From positions 1 through 6,599 of the forward strand of contig CAYONM010000206.1 in NCBI GenBank assembly GCA_964405325.1: 6,599 bases of DNA, given 5' to 3'. This document shows positions 1 to 5,706 of this stretch, one piece after another. The stretch's first letter is position 1, and each line of letters opens with the position of its first letter. Under the pieces are notes generated by a model that did not search any database, was not told the origin of the DNA, and saw only the letters and a list, made by a program, of their open reading frames with translations. This stretch comes from CAYONM01 sp964405325. GTDB lineage: Bacteria; Planctomycetota; UBA11346. The translations under genes and the position numbers were made by a program.

Positions 1-114
1 CCACTGCCTGGCAATTATTTCAGCCATCAGCGGTACAATACCGTCCCCTCCGCACCTCTCCGGCTTCGCGTCGCGTTCGCGGCTTGAAGGATACCAAGCA
101 ACAAAGGAACGGGC
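1..114 (+). promoter_or_regulatory. Upstream region of the 96-aa gene with a weak candidate promoter
   Basis: No gene is visible here. A TACAAT hexamer at 34-39 is one base from the sigma-70 -10 consensus, but no good -35 lies 16-18 bases upstream, so the promoter call is weak. Bases 60-85 are rich in CG dinucleotides with TTCGCG occurring twice, without a clean hairpin. An AAAGGA Shine-Dalgarno at 103-108 sits 6 bases before the ATG at 115. Whether this is the tail of an upstream intergenic region cannot be told from the window. Confidence 0.25.
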
Positions 115-405
115 ATGAGCACACCCCACACTACATCCGGACTGCATCTGATCACCGCGGCGCGGGCGGGCTACGAAGATGTGTATGTGGTGGCCACCCG
201 CTTGCCCGATGAGGATGAGGTCAGCTGCCTGGCGCGCGCCGCTACCGCCGTGGCCGAAGCCGACGCCTGCATCGTCGGCCAGGAGATCTGCGTCACCGCC
301 GCCGCCAAGACGGCCGGCCTGCAACGCATGCCCGTGGTCCTGACCAACAACGTGGTCTGCCGCGACGATCTGCTGTTCGAAATCGAAGTCGACGCGGTCA
401 GATAA
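115..405 (+). CDS. Small hypothetical protein, 96 aa, family not recognised
   Basis: I do not recognise a family. The ATG at 115 has a good Shine-Dalgarno (AGGA at 105-108, 6-nt spacing) and the frame ends in TAA at 403-405. The protein is soluble-looking and acidic, with no signal peptide or membrane segment. It alternates hydrophobic beta-like stretches (VYVVATRL at 23-30, ACIVGQEICV at 51-60, PVVLTNNVV at 73-81) with an alanine-rich helix-like stretch around 39-50, suggesting a compact alpha/beta fold. Four cysteines (38, 52, 59, 82) are spread out and do not form a CxxC pair. Its 3' end overlaps the 3' end of pdxA by 8 bases on the opposite strand. The good RBS and codon use typical of the region support a real gene; the function is unknown. 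Confidence 0.72.
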   Translation: MSTPHTTSGLHLITAARAGYEDVYVVATRLPDEDEVSCLARAATAVAEADACIVGQEICVTAAAKTAGLQRMPVVLTNNVVCRDDLLFEIEVDAVR

Positions 406-1372
406 CCGCCGGCCTTGCTGCGGCCTGGCTCAGCCGCAAGGCCAAGCGGAGAGCAGCCATCATGTTGCCATGCTCGGCAAGACCCTGCCAGGCGATATCG
501 AAGGCGGTGCCGTGATCAACAGAGGTCCGGACCACCGGTAGACCTAGGCTGACGTTCACCCCCTCGGCAAAGGCCAAGGCCTTGAACGGGATCAAACCCT
601 GGTCGTGGTACTGACAGATCCAGCCATCATACCGCGCCCGAGCAGCGGCGGTGAAAGCTGTATCTGGCGGCAACGGACCATCGACCGACAAACCATCCCG
701 ACGCAGCGTCGCCACCGCCGGCTCGATGCAATCGCGCTCGTCATGGCCAAACAGACCATGCTCCCCGGCATGCGGGTTGAGCCCCAGCATCGCCAGTCGT
801 GGCTCGCGGCCATGCAACCGGGACAGCGCGTCCCAAAGCGATCGGCCCACCTGCTCGATGCGCGTCGAGCGCAGGCTGCCTGGGACACTGGCCAGGGACT
901 GATGGCAGGTGACCAGAGCAACAGTGATCTCCGGGGCATACAACATCATCACCGCCGCTTCTGGTGGCAGGCCGCAACGCGCCGCCAGCAATTCCGTATG
1001 ACCCGGAAACGGCACGCCAGCGGCAGCCAGCGCTGCTTTGTGAATGGGCGCCGTCGTCAGAGCGGCGTAGCGACCAGCCAAACAGCCGGCTACCGCGTGC
1101 TCGATCCAGCTGGCGGCGGCGGCGCCATTGGCCGCAGCAACCACCCCGGGCACTACGGCCTCAGCATCGAAAGTGACCCCAGCTTCCTCGATCTGGGCTG
1201 GCACGGGCAGCGCCAGCTGCGTCGCCACACGCCTGAGCACCGCCCGTGAACCGATCACGACGATATCCGCCTGCTGCCGCAGCTGCGGATCGGCACAGGC
1301 GCGGCAACACAGTTCCGGGCCGACCCCAGCCGGATCGCCCATGGTCAGGGCGATGCGAGAAGCATCAGACAT
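398..1372 (-). CDS. pdxA: 4-hydroxythreonine-4-phosphate dehydrogenase PdxA
   Basis: Cytoplasmic NAD-dependent enzyme of the DXP-dependent vitamin B6 pathway. It oxidises 4-phosphohydroxy-L-threonine, and the product decarboxylates to 3-amino-1-hydroxyacetone 1-phosphate, which PdxJ uses. The 324-aa product is close to the usual ~330. Visible family marks are the N-terminal MGDPAGVGPE (11-20), GHTE (124-127), and three histidines in the metal-site contexts TCHQSL (H157), GLNPHAGE (H201) and YHDQGLIPFK (H256), followed by DHGTAFDIA (286-294). All expected metal ligands are present, so it should be active. The ATG at 1372 is chosen because GGAG lies 7 bases upstream (complement of CTCC at 1380-1383) and the family begins just before MGDPAG; the longer frame to 1423 lies inside the upstream gene. 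It overlaps the upstream FHA/kinase-like gene by 8 bases, implying translational coupling. PdxA-like paralogues act on other phosphorylated hydroxy acids, so the exact substrate is inferred. Confidence 0.95.
   Translation of the reverse strand: MSDASRIALTMGDPAGVGPELCCRACADPQLRQQADIVVIGSRAVLRRVATQLALPVPAQIEEAGVTFDAEAVVPGVVAAANGAAAASWIEHAVAGCLAGRYAALTTAPIHKAALAAAGVPFPGHTELLAARCGLPPEAAVMMLYAPEITVALVTCHQSLASVPGSLRSTRIEQVGRSLWDALSRLHGREPRLAMLGLNPHAGEHGLFGHDERDCIEPAVATLRRDGLSVDGPLPPDTAFTAAARARYDGWICQYHDQGLIPFKALAFAEGVNVSLGLPVVRTSVDHGTAFDIAWQGLAEHGNMMAALRLALRLSQAAARPAVI
406..449 (+). terminator. Hairpin directly after the 96-aa gene, no T-tract
   Basis: GGCCTTGC at 411-418 pairs perfectly with GCAAGGCC at 436-443, and CCGC (406-409) pairs with GCGG (446-449) across a small internal loop, giving about 12 bp. 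It starts one base after the TAA of the small gene. No T-run follows, so it is not a classic intrinsic terminator. It may stop transcription weakly or protect the 3' end. It also lies inside the pdxA C-terminal codons, so part of the symmetry could be coincidental. Confidence 0.4.
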
Positions 1373-2663
1373 CCAACGACTCCGGATGCTGCCACACCCA
1401 CCACACCGCAACCAGGGCGGCAAGGATCAGCAGCACGGTACAGGCAATGATCAGCCGACGATGACTCACCGTCGGCACAGGAAGGGTTTCAATCTGAATC
1501 GAGATTTCGGTGCTCTCCCGGCTGGCACGGTCACCATGACGGAGGTAGCGAAGGTCGCGACTCAATTGGCTCATACTGCTGAAACGCTGCTCCGGATCCT
1601 TGCCCAGAAGTTTACCCAGGAAATCATCCACCATCGGCGGCAATTCCTTGGCAAACAACCGCAAACGCGGCGGCGGTCGCGTGAGATGAGCCTTGGCGAC
1701 ATCGTCCTGGCCGTCAAAAGGTGGTCGGCCGGTCAGCAGGTGGAACAGCACGCAGCCGAGGGCGTAGGCATCAACCGCCGGCCCAGTGGCTTCACCACGC
1801 AGTTGTTCTGGCGCAAGATAATGCCGATTACCATGCAGGCGCAGCAGATGCTTCTGCCGGTGTAACAACGGCGCGATCCCCAGCTCCAGAATCTTTACCC
1901 GGCCATCGCGCGTGATCATGATGGTTTCTGGAGAGAGGCCGTGGTGGCAGACGCCCTGATCATGCGCCTTGCCCAGGCTGCGCGCCAGCCGCTGCACCAA
2001 GGCCAGGGCCGCCGGCAGTGAGAAACGACCTTCGCGCATCAGCAGGCTGGCGAGGGTCTCGCCTTCGACAAATTCCATGCTGTACCACAACAGTTGATCC
2101 GCCTCGCCATATTCATGAATCGCCGCAATACCGGGATCGACCACCTTGCCAGCCGTCCGGGTGGTAGCGGCAATGTCGTCGCCGCTGAGCACGCCCGAAG
2201 CGATCAACTCCGGATGGAAAATCCGTATCGCCACGGTGCGGTCGAGATCCAACTGACAGGCCTGGTAGATGGAGCTGATGGTGCCCTGGGCCAGCAGGCG
2301 TTGCAGCCGATTGGGACCCAGCAGTCGCCCGCGCAGGGCATCCTGATTCCAGCCGGTGGTCTCGATGCGACTGACGATATCCGGGTCGGTACTGAAGAAG
2401 GAGATCTGCACCCGGCCGATACCGATACGATCAGCATGCTGCAGCGGCTGCTCGCCCTGAATCCGCTCACCGTTGAGCTGGGTGCCATTGGCCGAACCCA
2501 GATCGACCAACACGAATTGCTGACCTCGCTGCTCAATGCGGCAGTGCTCGCGGCTGGCCTTGGGATCCAGCACCGCCACATCGTTGCACCGTTGCCGCCC
2601 GAGGGTGCAGGTGTCGCCGAGATCGACGTGTTGATCCTGGTAGACGATGTGAGCCACAAGCAT
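1365..2663 (-). CDS. FHA-domain, membrane-anchored Ser/Thr kinase-like protein (probable pseudokinase)
   Basis: 432 aa from ATG 2663. Residues ~10-90 form an FHA domain with the phosphothreonine-binding residues GR (22-23), SxxH (37-40) and NGT (59-61). Residues ~118-375 match the bacterial Hanks-type kinase fold: APE (284-286), DxYALG (298-303) and DPEQRF with Arg360 are present. The catalytic residues are not. The glycine loop is degraded (AQGTISSIY, 125-133), VAIK is VAIR (Arg147), HRDLKPEN is HHGLSPET (240-247, Gly for catalytic Asp, Ser for Lys, Thr for Asn), and DFG is ELG (260-262). It is therefore inferred to be inactive and to act as a binding scaffold or sensor. A hydrophobic segment at ~402-424 leaves an eight-residue tail, so both domains are probably cytoplasmic and C-terminally anchored. 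No PASTA or other external domain follows. The start is uncertain: neither ATG 2663 nor GTG 2675 (four residues longer) has a clear Shine-Dalgarno. Its TGA overlaps the pdxA ATG region. Confidence 0.9.
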   Translation of the reverse strand: MLVAHIVYQDQHVDLGDTCTLGRQRCNDVAVLDPKASREHCRIEQRGQQFVLVDLGSANGTQLNGERIQGEQPLQHADRIGIGRVQISFFSTDPDIVSRIETTGWNQDALRGRLLGPNRLQRLLAQGTISSIYQACQLDLDRTVAIRIFHPELIASGVLSGDDIAATTRTAGKVVDPGIAAIHEYGEADQLLWYSMEFVEGETLASLLMREGRFSLPAALALVQRLARSLGKAHDQGVCHHGLSPETIMITRDGRVKILELGIAPLLHRQKHLLRLHGNRHYLAPEQLRGEATGPAVDAYALGCVLFHLLTGRPPFDGQDDVAKAHLTRPPPRLRLFAKELPPMVDDFLGKLLGKDPEQRFSSMSQLSRDLRYLRHGDRASRESTEISIQIETLPVPTVSHRRLIIACTVLLILAALVAVWWVWQHPESLDV

Positions 2664-2977
2664 TGAGTACACCACACCAGCAAAGCCGCAAGGCGAGAGG
2701 CCGGGAGCGGCCTGAAAAGACCGTCTTTGGGTGCGCTGTGATCAGTCGACAGTCCCCGAATTCAACCAGCAGGCCCGTTTCCGGCCTTCAACCAAGGCCA
2801 CGAACACCCTTTTGGTTTCAGAGACTGACGACACCTCAAGTGAACAAGTCGAGAGCTGCCCGGTCGAATCACCGCTTGGGGCCCGAGCTCGCCCAGCGGG
2901 GCGCTTTGCTGGGCCGATCTGGAGATCGGCGCTCTCGGGTCGGGGACGAACGTCACCGGCAAGCGACCGAGAGTGCC
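2664..2977. other. Hairpin-rich intergenic region between recA and the FHA/kinase-like gene
   Basis: No convincing gene on either strand; the open frames here are extensions of antisense shadows. Several inverted repeats are visible: GGCCG/CGGCC (2699-2703 and 2708-2712), GGCCTT/AAGGCC (2783-2788 and 2794-2799), GCCCAGC/GCTGGGC (2891-2897 and 2908-2914), and a perfect GCCGATCT/AGATCGGC (2913-2920 and 2923-2930). CCCGAG (2882-2887) can pair with CTCGGG (2934-2939) around the last two, giving a branched fold. I see no match to tRNA, tmRNA, RNase P or SRP RNA signatures. The region must carry the 5' leader, and perhaps the promoter, of the FHA/kinase-like gene, but I found no confident -35/-10 pair. 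Confidence 0.5.
2932..2973 (-). terminator. Hairpin at the recA 3' end, no T-tract
   Basis: Read on the recA strand, CTCTCGGTCG begins 4 bases after the recA TGA and pairs with CGACCCGAGAG (2942-2932) with one bulged base. The 21-base loop itself contains a GACG-AA-CGTC dyad. A second perfect 8-bp hairpin (2913-2930) follows immediately. There is no T-run, so termination by this structure alone is uncertain. Confidence 0.4.
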
Positions 2978-4027
2978 TCAGACCCCGACAACTTCTTCGG
3001 CCTCCGCTGGCACCTCTTCGGTTTTTTCGACCCGCTTGGGCAGGGCCTCGGCGCGAACCTTGTTGCCGATTTCTTCCAGGAGCGCGGGATGCTCGCGGAG
3101 GTGCTTCTTCACGTTTTCACGGCCCTGGCCAATCTTATTACCGCCGTAGGCGAACCAGGCACCGCTCTTCTGTACGATTTTATGCTCCACCGCCAGATCG
3201 AGCACATCACCAGCATAGCTGATACCTTCGTTGTACATGATATCGAACTCCGCTTGAGTGAAGGGGGCGGAGACCTTGTTTTTGACCAGTTTGACGCGGG
3301 TGCGATTGCCAACCGACTTGTCACCGTCCTTCAGGGTGGTGATGCGGCGGATATCGAAACGCATGGAGGCGGCAAATTTCAGGGCACGACCACCGGTGGT
3401 GGTTTCCGGGCTACCAAACATGACGCCAATCTTCTCGCGGATCTGATTGATGAAGATGCAGCAAGTACGAGCACCGGAAATACCGCCTGTCAGCTTGCGC
3501 ATGGCCTTGGACATCATGCGGGCCTGCACGCCCATCTGGCTGTCGTCCATCTCGCCATCCAACTCCACCTTGGGCACCAAGGCGGCTACCGAGTCCACCA
3601 CCACCACGTCCACAGCGTTGGAGCGCACCAGCAGATCGGCGATATCCAAAGCCTGCTCGCCGTGTGAAGGCTGGGAGATCAGCAGGTCGTCCAGGTTGAC
3701 GCCGATGGTCGCAGCCCAGCTGGGATCCAGGGCATGCTCGGCATCGATGATGGCAGCCACACCACCAGCCTGCTGCGCCTGGGCGGCAATGGACAGCGCC
3801 AGCGTGGTTTTACCGGAGGACTCCGGGCCGAAGATCTCGATAATGCGGCCACGCGGCACGCCGCCCAGACCGGAAGCGATGTCGAGACTGATGGAGCCGG
3901 TGGGAATGACATCGATGTCGGTCTTGGGCACTTCGCCCAGACGCATGATGCTGCCCTTGCCGAACTGCTTGTCGATCTGCGCCAAGGCGGCGTCGAGAGC
4001 TTTTTGTTTTGCGGGGTCACGATCCAT
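2978..4027 (-). CDS. recA: Recombinase RecA
   Basis: ATP-dependent DNA strand-exchange protein of homologous recombination and coprotease for LexA self-cleavage in the SOS response. It is 349 aa, a normal length. Visible marks: Walker A GPESSGKT (67-74), catalytic Glu97 in IDAEH (94-98), Walker B VVVVDS (141-146), FINQIREK (192-199) with Gln195, loop L2 with SPETTTGG (206-213), and KHLREHP (308-314) in the C-terminal domain. It ends in a short acidic tail typical of the regulatory RecA tail. No intein or frameshift is seen. The ATG at 4027 is chosen because GGAG lies 7 bases upstream (complement of 4035-4038) and MDRDPAKQKALD aligns with usual RecA N-termini; the open frame to 4129 adds untypical sequence. 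A strong hairpin upstream and hairpins downstream suggest it is transcribed alone. No recX follows. Confidence 0.98.
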   Translation of the reverse strand: MDRDPAKQKALDAALAQIDKQFGKGSIMRLGEVPKTDIDVIPTGSISLDIASGLGGVPRGRIIEIFGPESSGKTTLALSIAAQAQQAGGVAAIIDAEHALDPSWAATIGVNLDDLLISQPSHGEQALDIADLLVRSNAVDVVVVDSVAALVPKVELDGEMDDSQMGVQARMMSKAMRKLTGGISGARTCCIFINQIREKIGVMFGSPETTTGGRALKFAASMRFDIRRITTLKDGDKSVGNRTRVKLVKNKVSAPFTQAEFDIMYNEGISYAGDVLDLAVEHKIVQKSGAWFAYGGNKIGQGRENVKKHLREHPALLEEIGNKVRAEALPKRVEKTEEVPAEAEEVVGV

Positions 4028-4055
4028 GAGATGGCTCCAGGTGGGCTTGTTCTTT

Positions 4056-4088
4056 TGAGAATGTTTTTTCTCATATCGAAAATTGCAA
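4056..4088 (-). promoter_or_regulatory. Candidate recA promoter with an overlapping operator-like inverted repeat
   Basis: TGAGAA-N6-TTCTCA (4056-4073) is a perfect 6+6 inverted repeat 28 bases upstream of the recA ATG. On the recA strand TTGCAA (4088-4083) and AACATT (4065-4060) are spaced 17 bases apart and match sigma-70 -35/-10 at 4/6 and 3/6 positions, so the promoter is weak. The dyad covers the -10, as expected of a repressor site. recA is commonly LexA-controlled, so a lineage-specific LexA box is plausible, but this motif is neither the E. coli (CTGT-N8-ACAG) nor the Bacillus type. A second nested dyad (GGTC-N8-GACC at 4121-4136, flanked by GGCTG and CAGCC) lies further upstream. Confidence 0.35.
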
Positions 4089-4168
4089 GCGCGAAATCCA
4101 AACCGCCTCGCGGCTGTCTGGGTCGCCATAGTGACCGCAGCCCTGCCGCTGCCAACGACCGACCATAA

Positions 4169-4206
4169 TGCGCCAAACCCTCGGCGAATGCCGAGGGTTT
4201 GGCGCA
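4169..4206 (-). terminator. Perfect 17-bp stem, 4-nt loop, after the TPR/alpha-CTD gene
   Basis: Arms 4169-4185 (TGCGCCAAACCCTCGGC) and 4190-4206 are perfectly complementary around a GAAT loop. The hairpin starts 21 bases after the TAG of the minus-strand TPR gene and precedes the recA promoter region, so a transcription end between the two genes is the natural reading. On either strand no run of Ts follows (on the minus strand only ATTATGG), so it is not textbook intrinsic. Confidence 0.65.
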
Positions 4207-4227
4207 GCGGGTTGGCGCGCAGATGGA

Positions 4228-5508
4228 CTACATCCGGATCTGCGGCATCTCCAACTTGAAGCCCAGCGCCCCCATGGCGGTGGACAGTTCCTGCACCAGA
4301 CTCTGGCCAGAGTCTTCGCTGCGATACAATTGCAGGTCGTCGTAGTGCTCCAGGTCGCCAATGCGGGTGATGCCCAACTTGCCGAGCATGGCCATGGTCT
4401 TGTCGCCCAGCTCCAGCTTGTCGATGCTCTCGTTCAGCAGCTTCTGGTCGGCCTTGGACAGGGTCCGCTCCTCGCGCTCGCGCAGCATGCCCAGGCGCAA
4501 GTTGCGGTGATCCAGCATCTCCTTCACTTCCTTCAGCGAGGTCTCACCAAAGTTCTTGTAGTTGAGCATCTCCTGCTCGCTGATGGAGATCAGATCACCC
4601 AGGGTGAAGATGTTCATCTTGGCCAGACAGTTGCGGCTGCGCACCGAGAGCTCGAAGTCGTTGACCGAGGTCTTGAGGATCTTGGACATGCGCTCACGCT
4701 CGCGCTCCTCCTTCTCGTCGTAAAACATGCTGCGGCTGGCCTGGGCGTCGCGCAGCAGCAGCTTGGCACGCTCGTTGTCGGGATTGAAGGCAAGGGCCTG
4801 ACGGAAACAGTCGATGGCGGCGTTGGCCTCGCCCCGCTCCTCGTACAAAATGCCGAGATTGATCACGCCGGGGATGTAGGGCGGCCAGGCATCGGCACAG
4901 ACCAGATAGTACTCCACGGCCATGTCATCGTCACCGATGCGATCGAAGAGGTTGGCCAGACGGAAGGCCGCTTCCACGTGTCCGGGATCGGCCTCCAGAG
5001 CCGCTTCGTAGTTGTTGATGGCCCGCTCGATGCGAGCCCGCTGCTCTTCCAGATAACCGACCAGATAATCGGATTCGGCACTCGCCGTGAGGTCGGACAA
5101 GATGGCGTCGGCCTCGTCCAGCCGATCGGACTGGATCAGGGTACGTGCCGCTTCACACATGGCCTCCGGCATCTTGTCCGCGGCCTGCTTGAAGGCCGCC
5201 ACCGCATCATCGGGCTCGTCTACGGCGGCATAGATCAGCCCCAGGGTCACCTTGGCCAAGGGATGCGGATTGTTTTCGACCAGCTCCTCGGCATCGGCAT
5301 AGTAACCCAGAGCACAGGCCAGGATCGCTTGGCGGATCTCTTTTTCATTTTTCACACCCACCAGGCCATCGCGATGCAGCTCGCTGAGCTTGCGGCGCTC
5401 GTGCACGTCCTGCTCGGCGACGCGGGTGAGCAGACGGATTTTGCCGATGGTGGGGAGTTCTGAGGCGACCAGGTCTTCACCAGAACGCGGCAGGCTGGAT
5501 GGGGGCAT
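4228..5508 (-). CDS. TPR protein with two C-terminal RNA polymerase alpha-CTD-like modules
   Basis: 426 aa, no signal peptide or membrane segment. About five TPR-like helical hairpins span residues ~84-244 (clearest at 84-117, 178-210 and 212-244), followed by a charged linker (262-273). Residues 281-341 closely resemble the RNA polymerase alpha C-terminal domain: ELSVRSRNCL keeps the counterparts of E. coli Arg265, Asn268 and Cys269, and NFGETSLKE keeps those of Gly296, Ser299 and Glu302, while Lys298 is Thr. Residues 361-421 look like a second, diverged copy (SIDKLEL..., GDL, LGFKLEM) without the arginine and asparagine. It is not the polymerase alpha subunit, as the N-terminal assembly domain is absent. 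TPR-alpha-CTD proteins are, as far as I recall, known from Planctomycetota without assigned function; a role in DNA binding or polymerase recruitment is inference. The ATG at 5508 is chosen for its GGAG 8 bases upstream; a TTG at 5604 would add 32 atypical residues. Confidence 0.9.
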   Translation of the reverse strand: MPPSSLPRSGEDLVASELPTIGKIRLLTRVAEQDVHERRKLSELHRDGLVGVKNEKEIRQAILACALGYYADAEELVENNPHPLAKVTLGLIYAAVDEPDDAVAAFKQAADKMPEAMCEAARTLIQSDRLDEADAILSDLTASAESDYLVGYLEEQRARIERAINNYEAALEADPGHVEAAFRLANLFDRIGDDDMAVEYYLVCADAWPPYIPGVINLGILYEERGEANAAIDCFRQALAFNPDNERAKLLLRDAQASRSMFYDEKEERERERMSKILKTSVNDFELSVRSRNCLAKMNIFTLGDLISISEQEMLNYKNFGETSLKEVKEMLDHRNLRLGMLREREERTLSKADQKLLNESIDKLELGDKTMAMLGKLGITRIGDLEHYDDLQLYRSEDSGQSLVQELSTAMGALGFKLEMPQIRM

Positions 5509-5584
5509 GAGGACAGCTCCATACGAAACAACCCCGCCGGCCACACTGCGATCGGCATCCGCTTGGGATGACTGGCCCGGATGG

Positions 5585-5665
5585 GCTCGATCGAGCTGCA
5601 GCAAGCAGGGCTCGAATGTTGGTGGTTGGGAAGGGCGAAGACTAGGCCTTGACAGAATCAGTCAA
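5585..5665. promoter_or_regulatory. Divergent control region with two dyads
   Basis: This part of the 265-base gap between the divergent TPR/alpha-CTD and flagellin genes holds a 12-base palindrome GCTCGATCGAGC (5585-5596) and an inverted repeat TTGAC-N7-GTCAA (5649-5665). The second is centred about 25 bases upstream of the sigma-54 -24 element of the flagellin promoter, near -50 from the inferred start. Either could be a regulator site; sigma-54 promoters need an enhancer-binding activator, usually bound further upstream. No confident promoter for the minus-strand gene was found. Confidence 0.3.
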
Positions 5666-5680
5666 TGGGCCTCGCGTTTT

Positions 5681-5695
5681 TGGCACGGACCTCGC
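5681..5695 (+). promoter_or_regulatory. Sigma-54 (RpoN) promoter of the flagellin gene
   Basis: TGGCACG-GACC-TCGC matches the sigma-54 consensus TGGCACG-N4-TTGC with one mismatch, and the invariant GG and GC are 10 bases apart as required. It faces the flagellin gene and predicts a start near 5707, about 67 bases before the ATG. Sigma-54 control of flagellin is established in several flagellated bacteria, which fits. An activator of the NtrC/FlrC type would be needed and is not encoded in this window. Confidence 0.75.
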
Positions 5696-5706
5696 GTTGC
5701 GGATGG

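Noticed and set aside
8..24. Possible sigma-54 site TGGCAATTATTTCAGC before the small gene
   Set aside because: GG and GC are 11 bases apart instead of 10 and the -12 element does not match, so the spacing is wrong.
605..1249. 214-codon plus-strand frame inside pdxA
   Set aside because: Fully antisense to a conserved enzyme with all motifs; no recognisable domain.
2860..2882. tRNA T-loop-like GGTCGAATC in the recA/FHA spacer
   Set aside because: No acceptor stem, anticodon arm or 5-bp T-stem around it on either strand, so not a tRNA.
2663..3667. 334-codon plus-strand open frame
   Set aside because: Antisense to recA and the spacer; no domain, no Shine-Dalgarno, and composition of a shadow frame.
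4028..4168. E. coli-type LexA box (CTGT-N8-ACAG) upstream of recA
   Set aside because: No such match in the region; only the different dyad TGAGAA-N6-TTCTCA was found.
4168..5463. 431-codon plus-strand open frame
   Set aside because: It is antisense to the TPR/alpha-CTD gene, has low-complexity Leu/Gln/Gly/Val-rich sequence typical of a high-GC antisense frame, and its start lies in the hairpin. No domain is recognisable.
4228..5508. RNA polymerase alpha subunit (rpoA)
   Set aside because: The N-terminal assembly domain is missing and replaced by TPR repeats; only the C-terminal module is similar.
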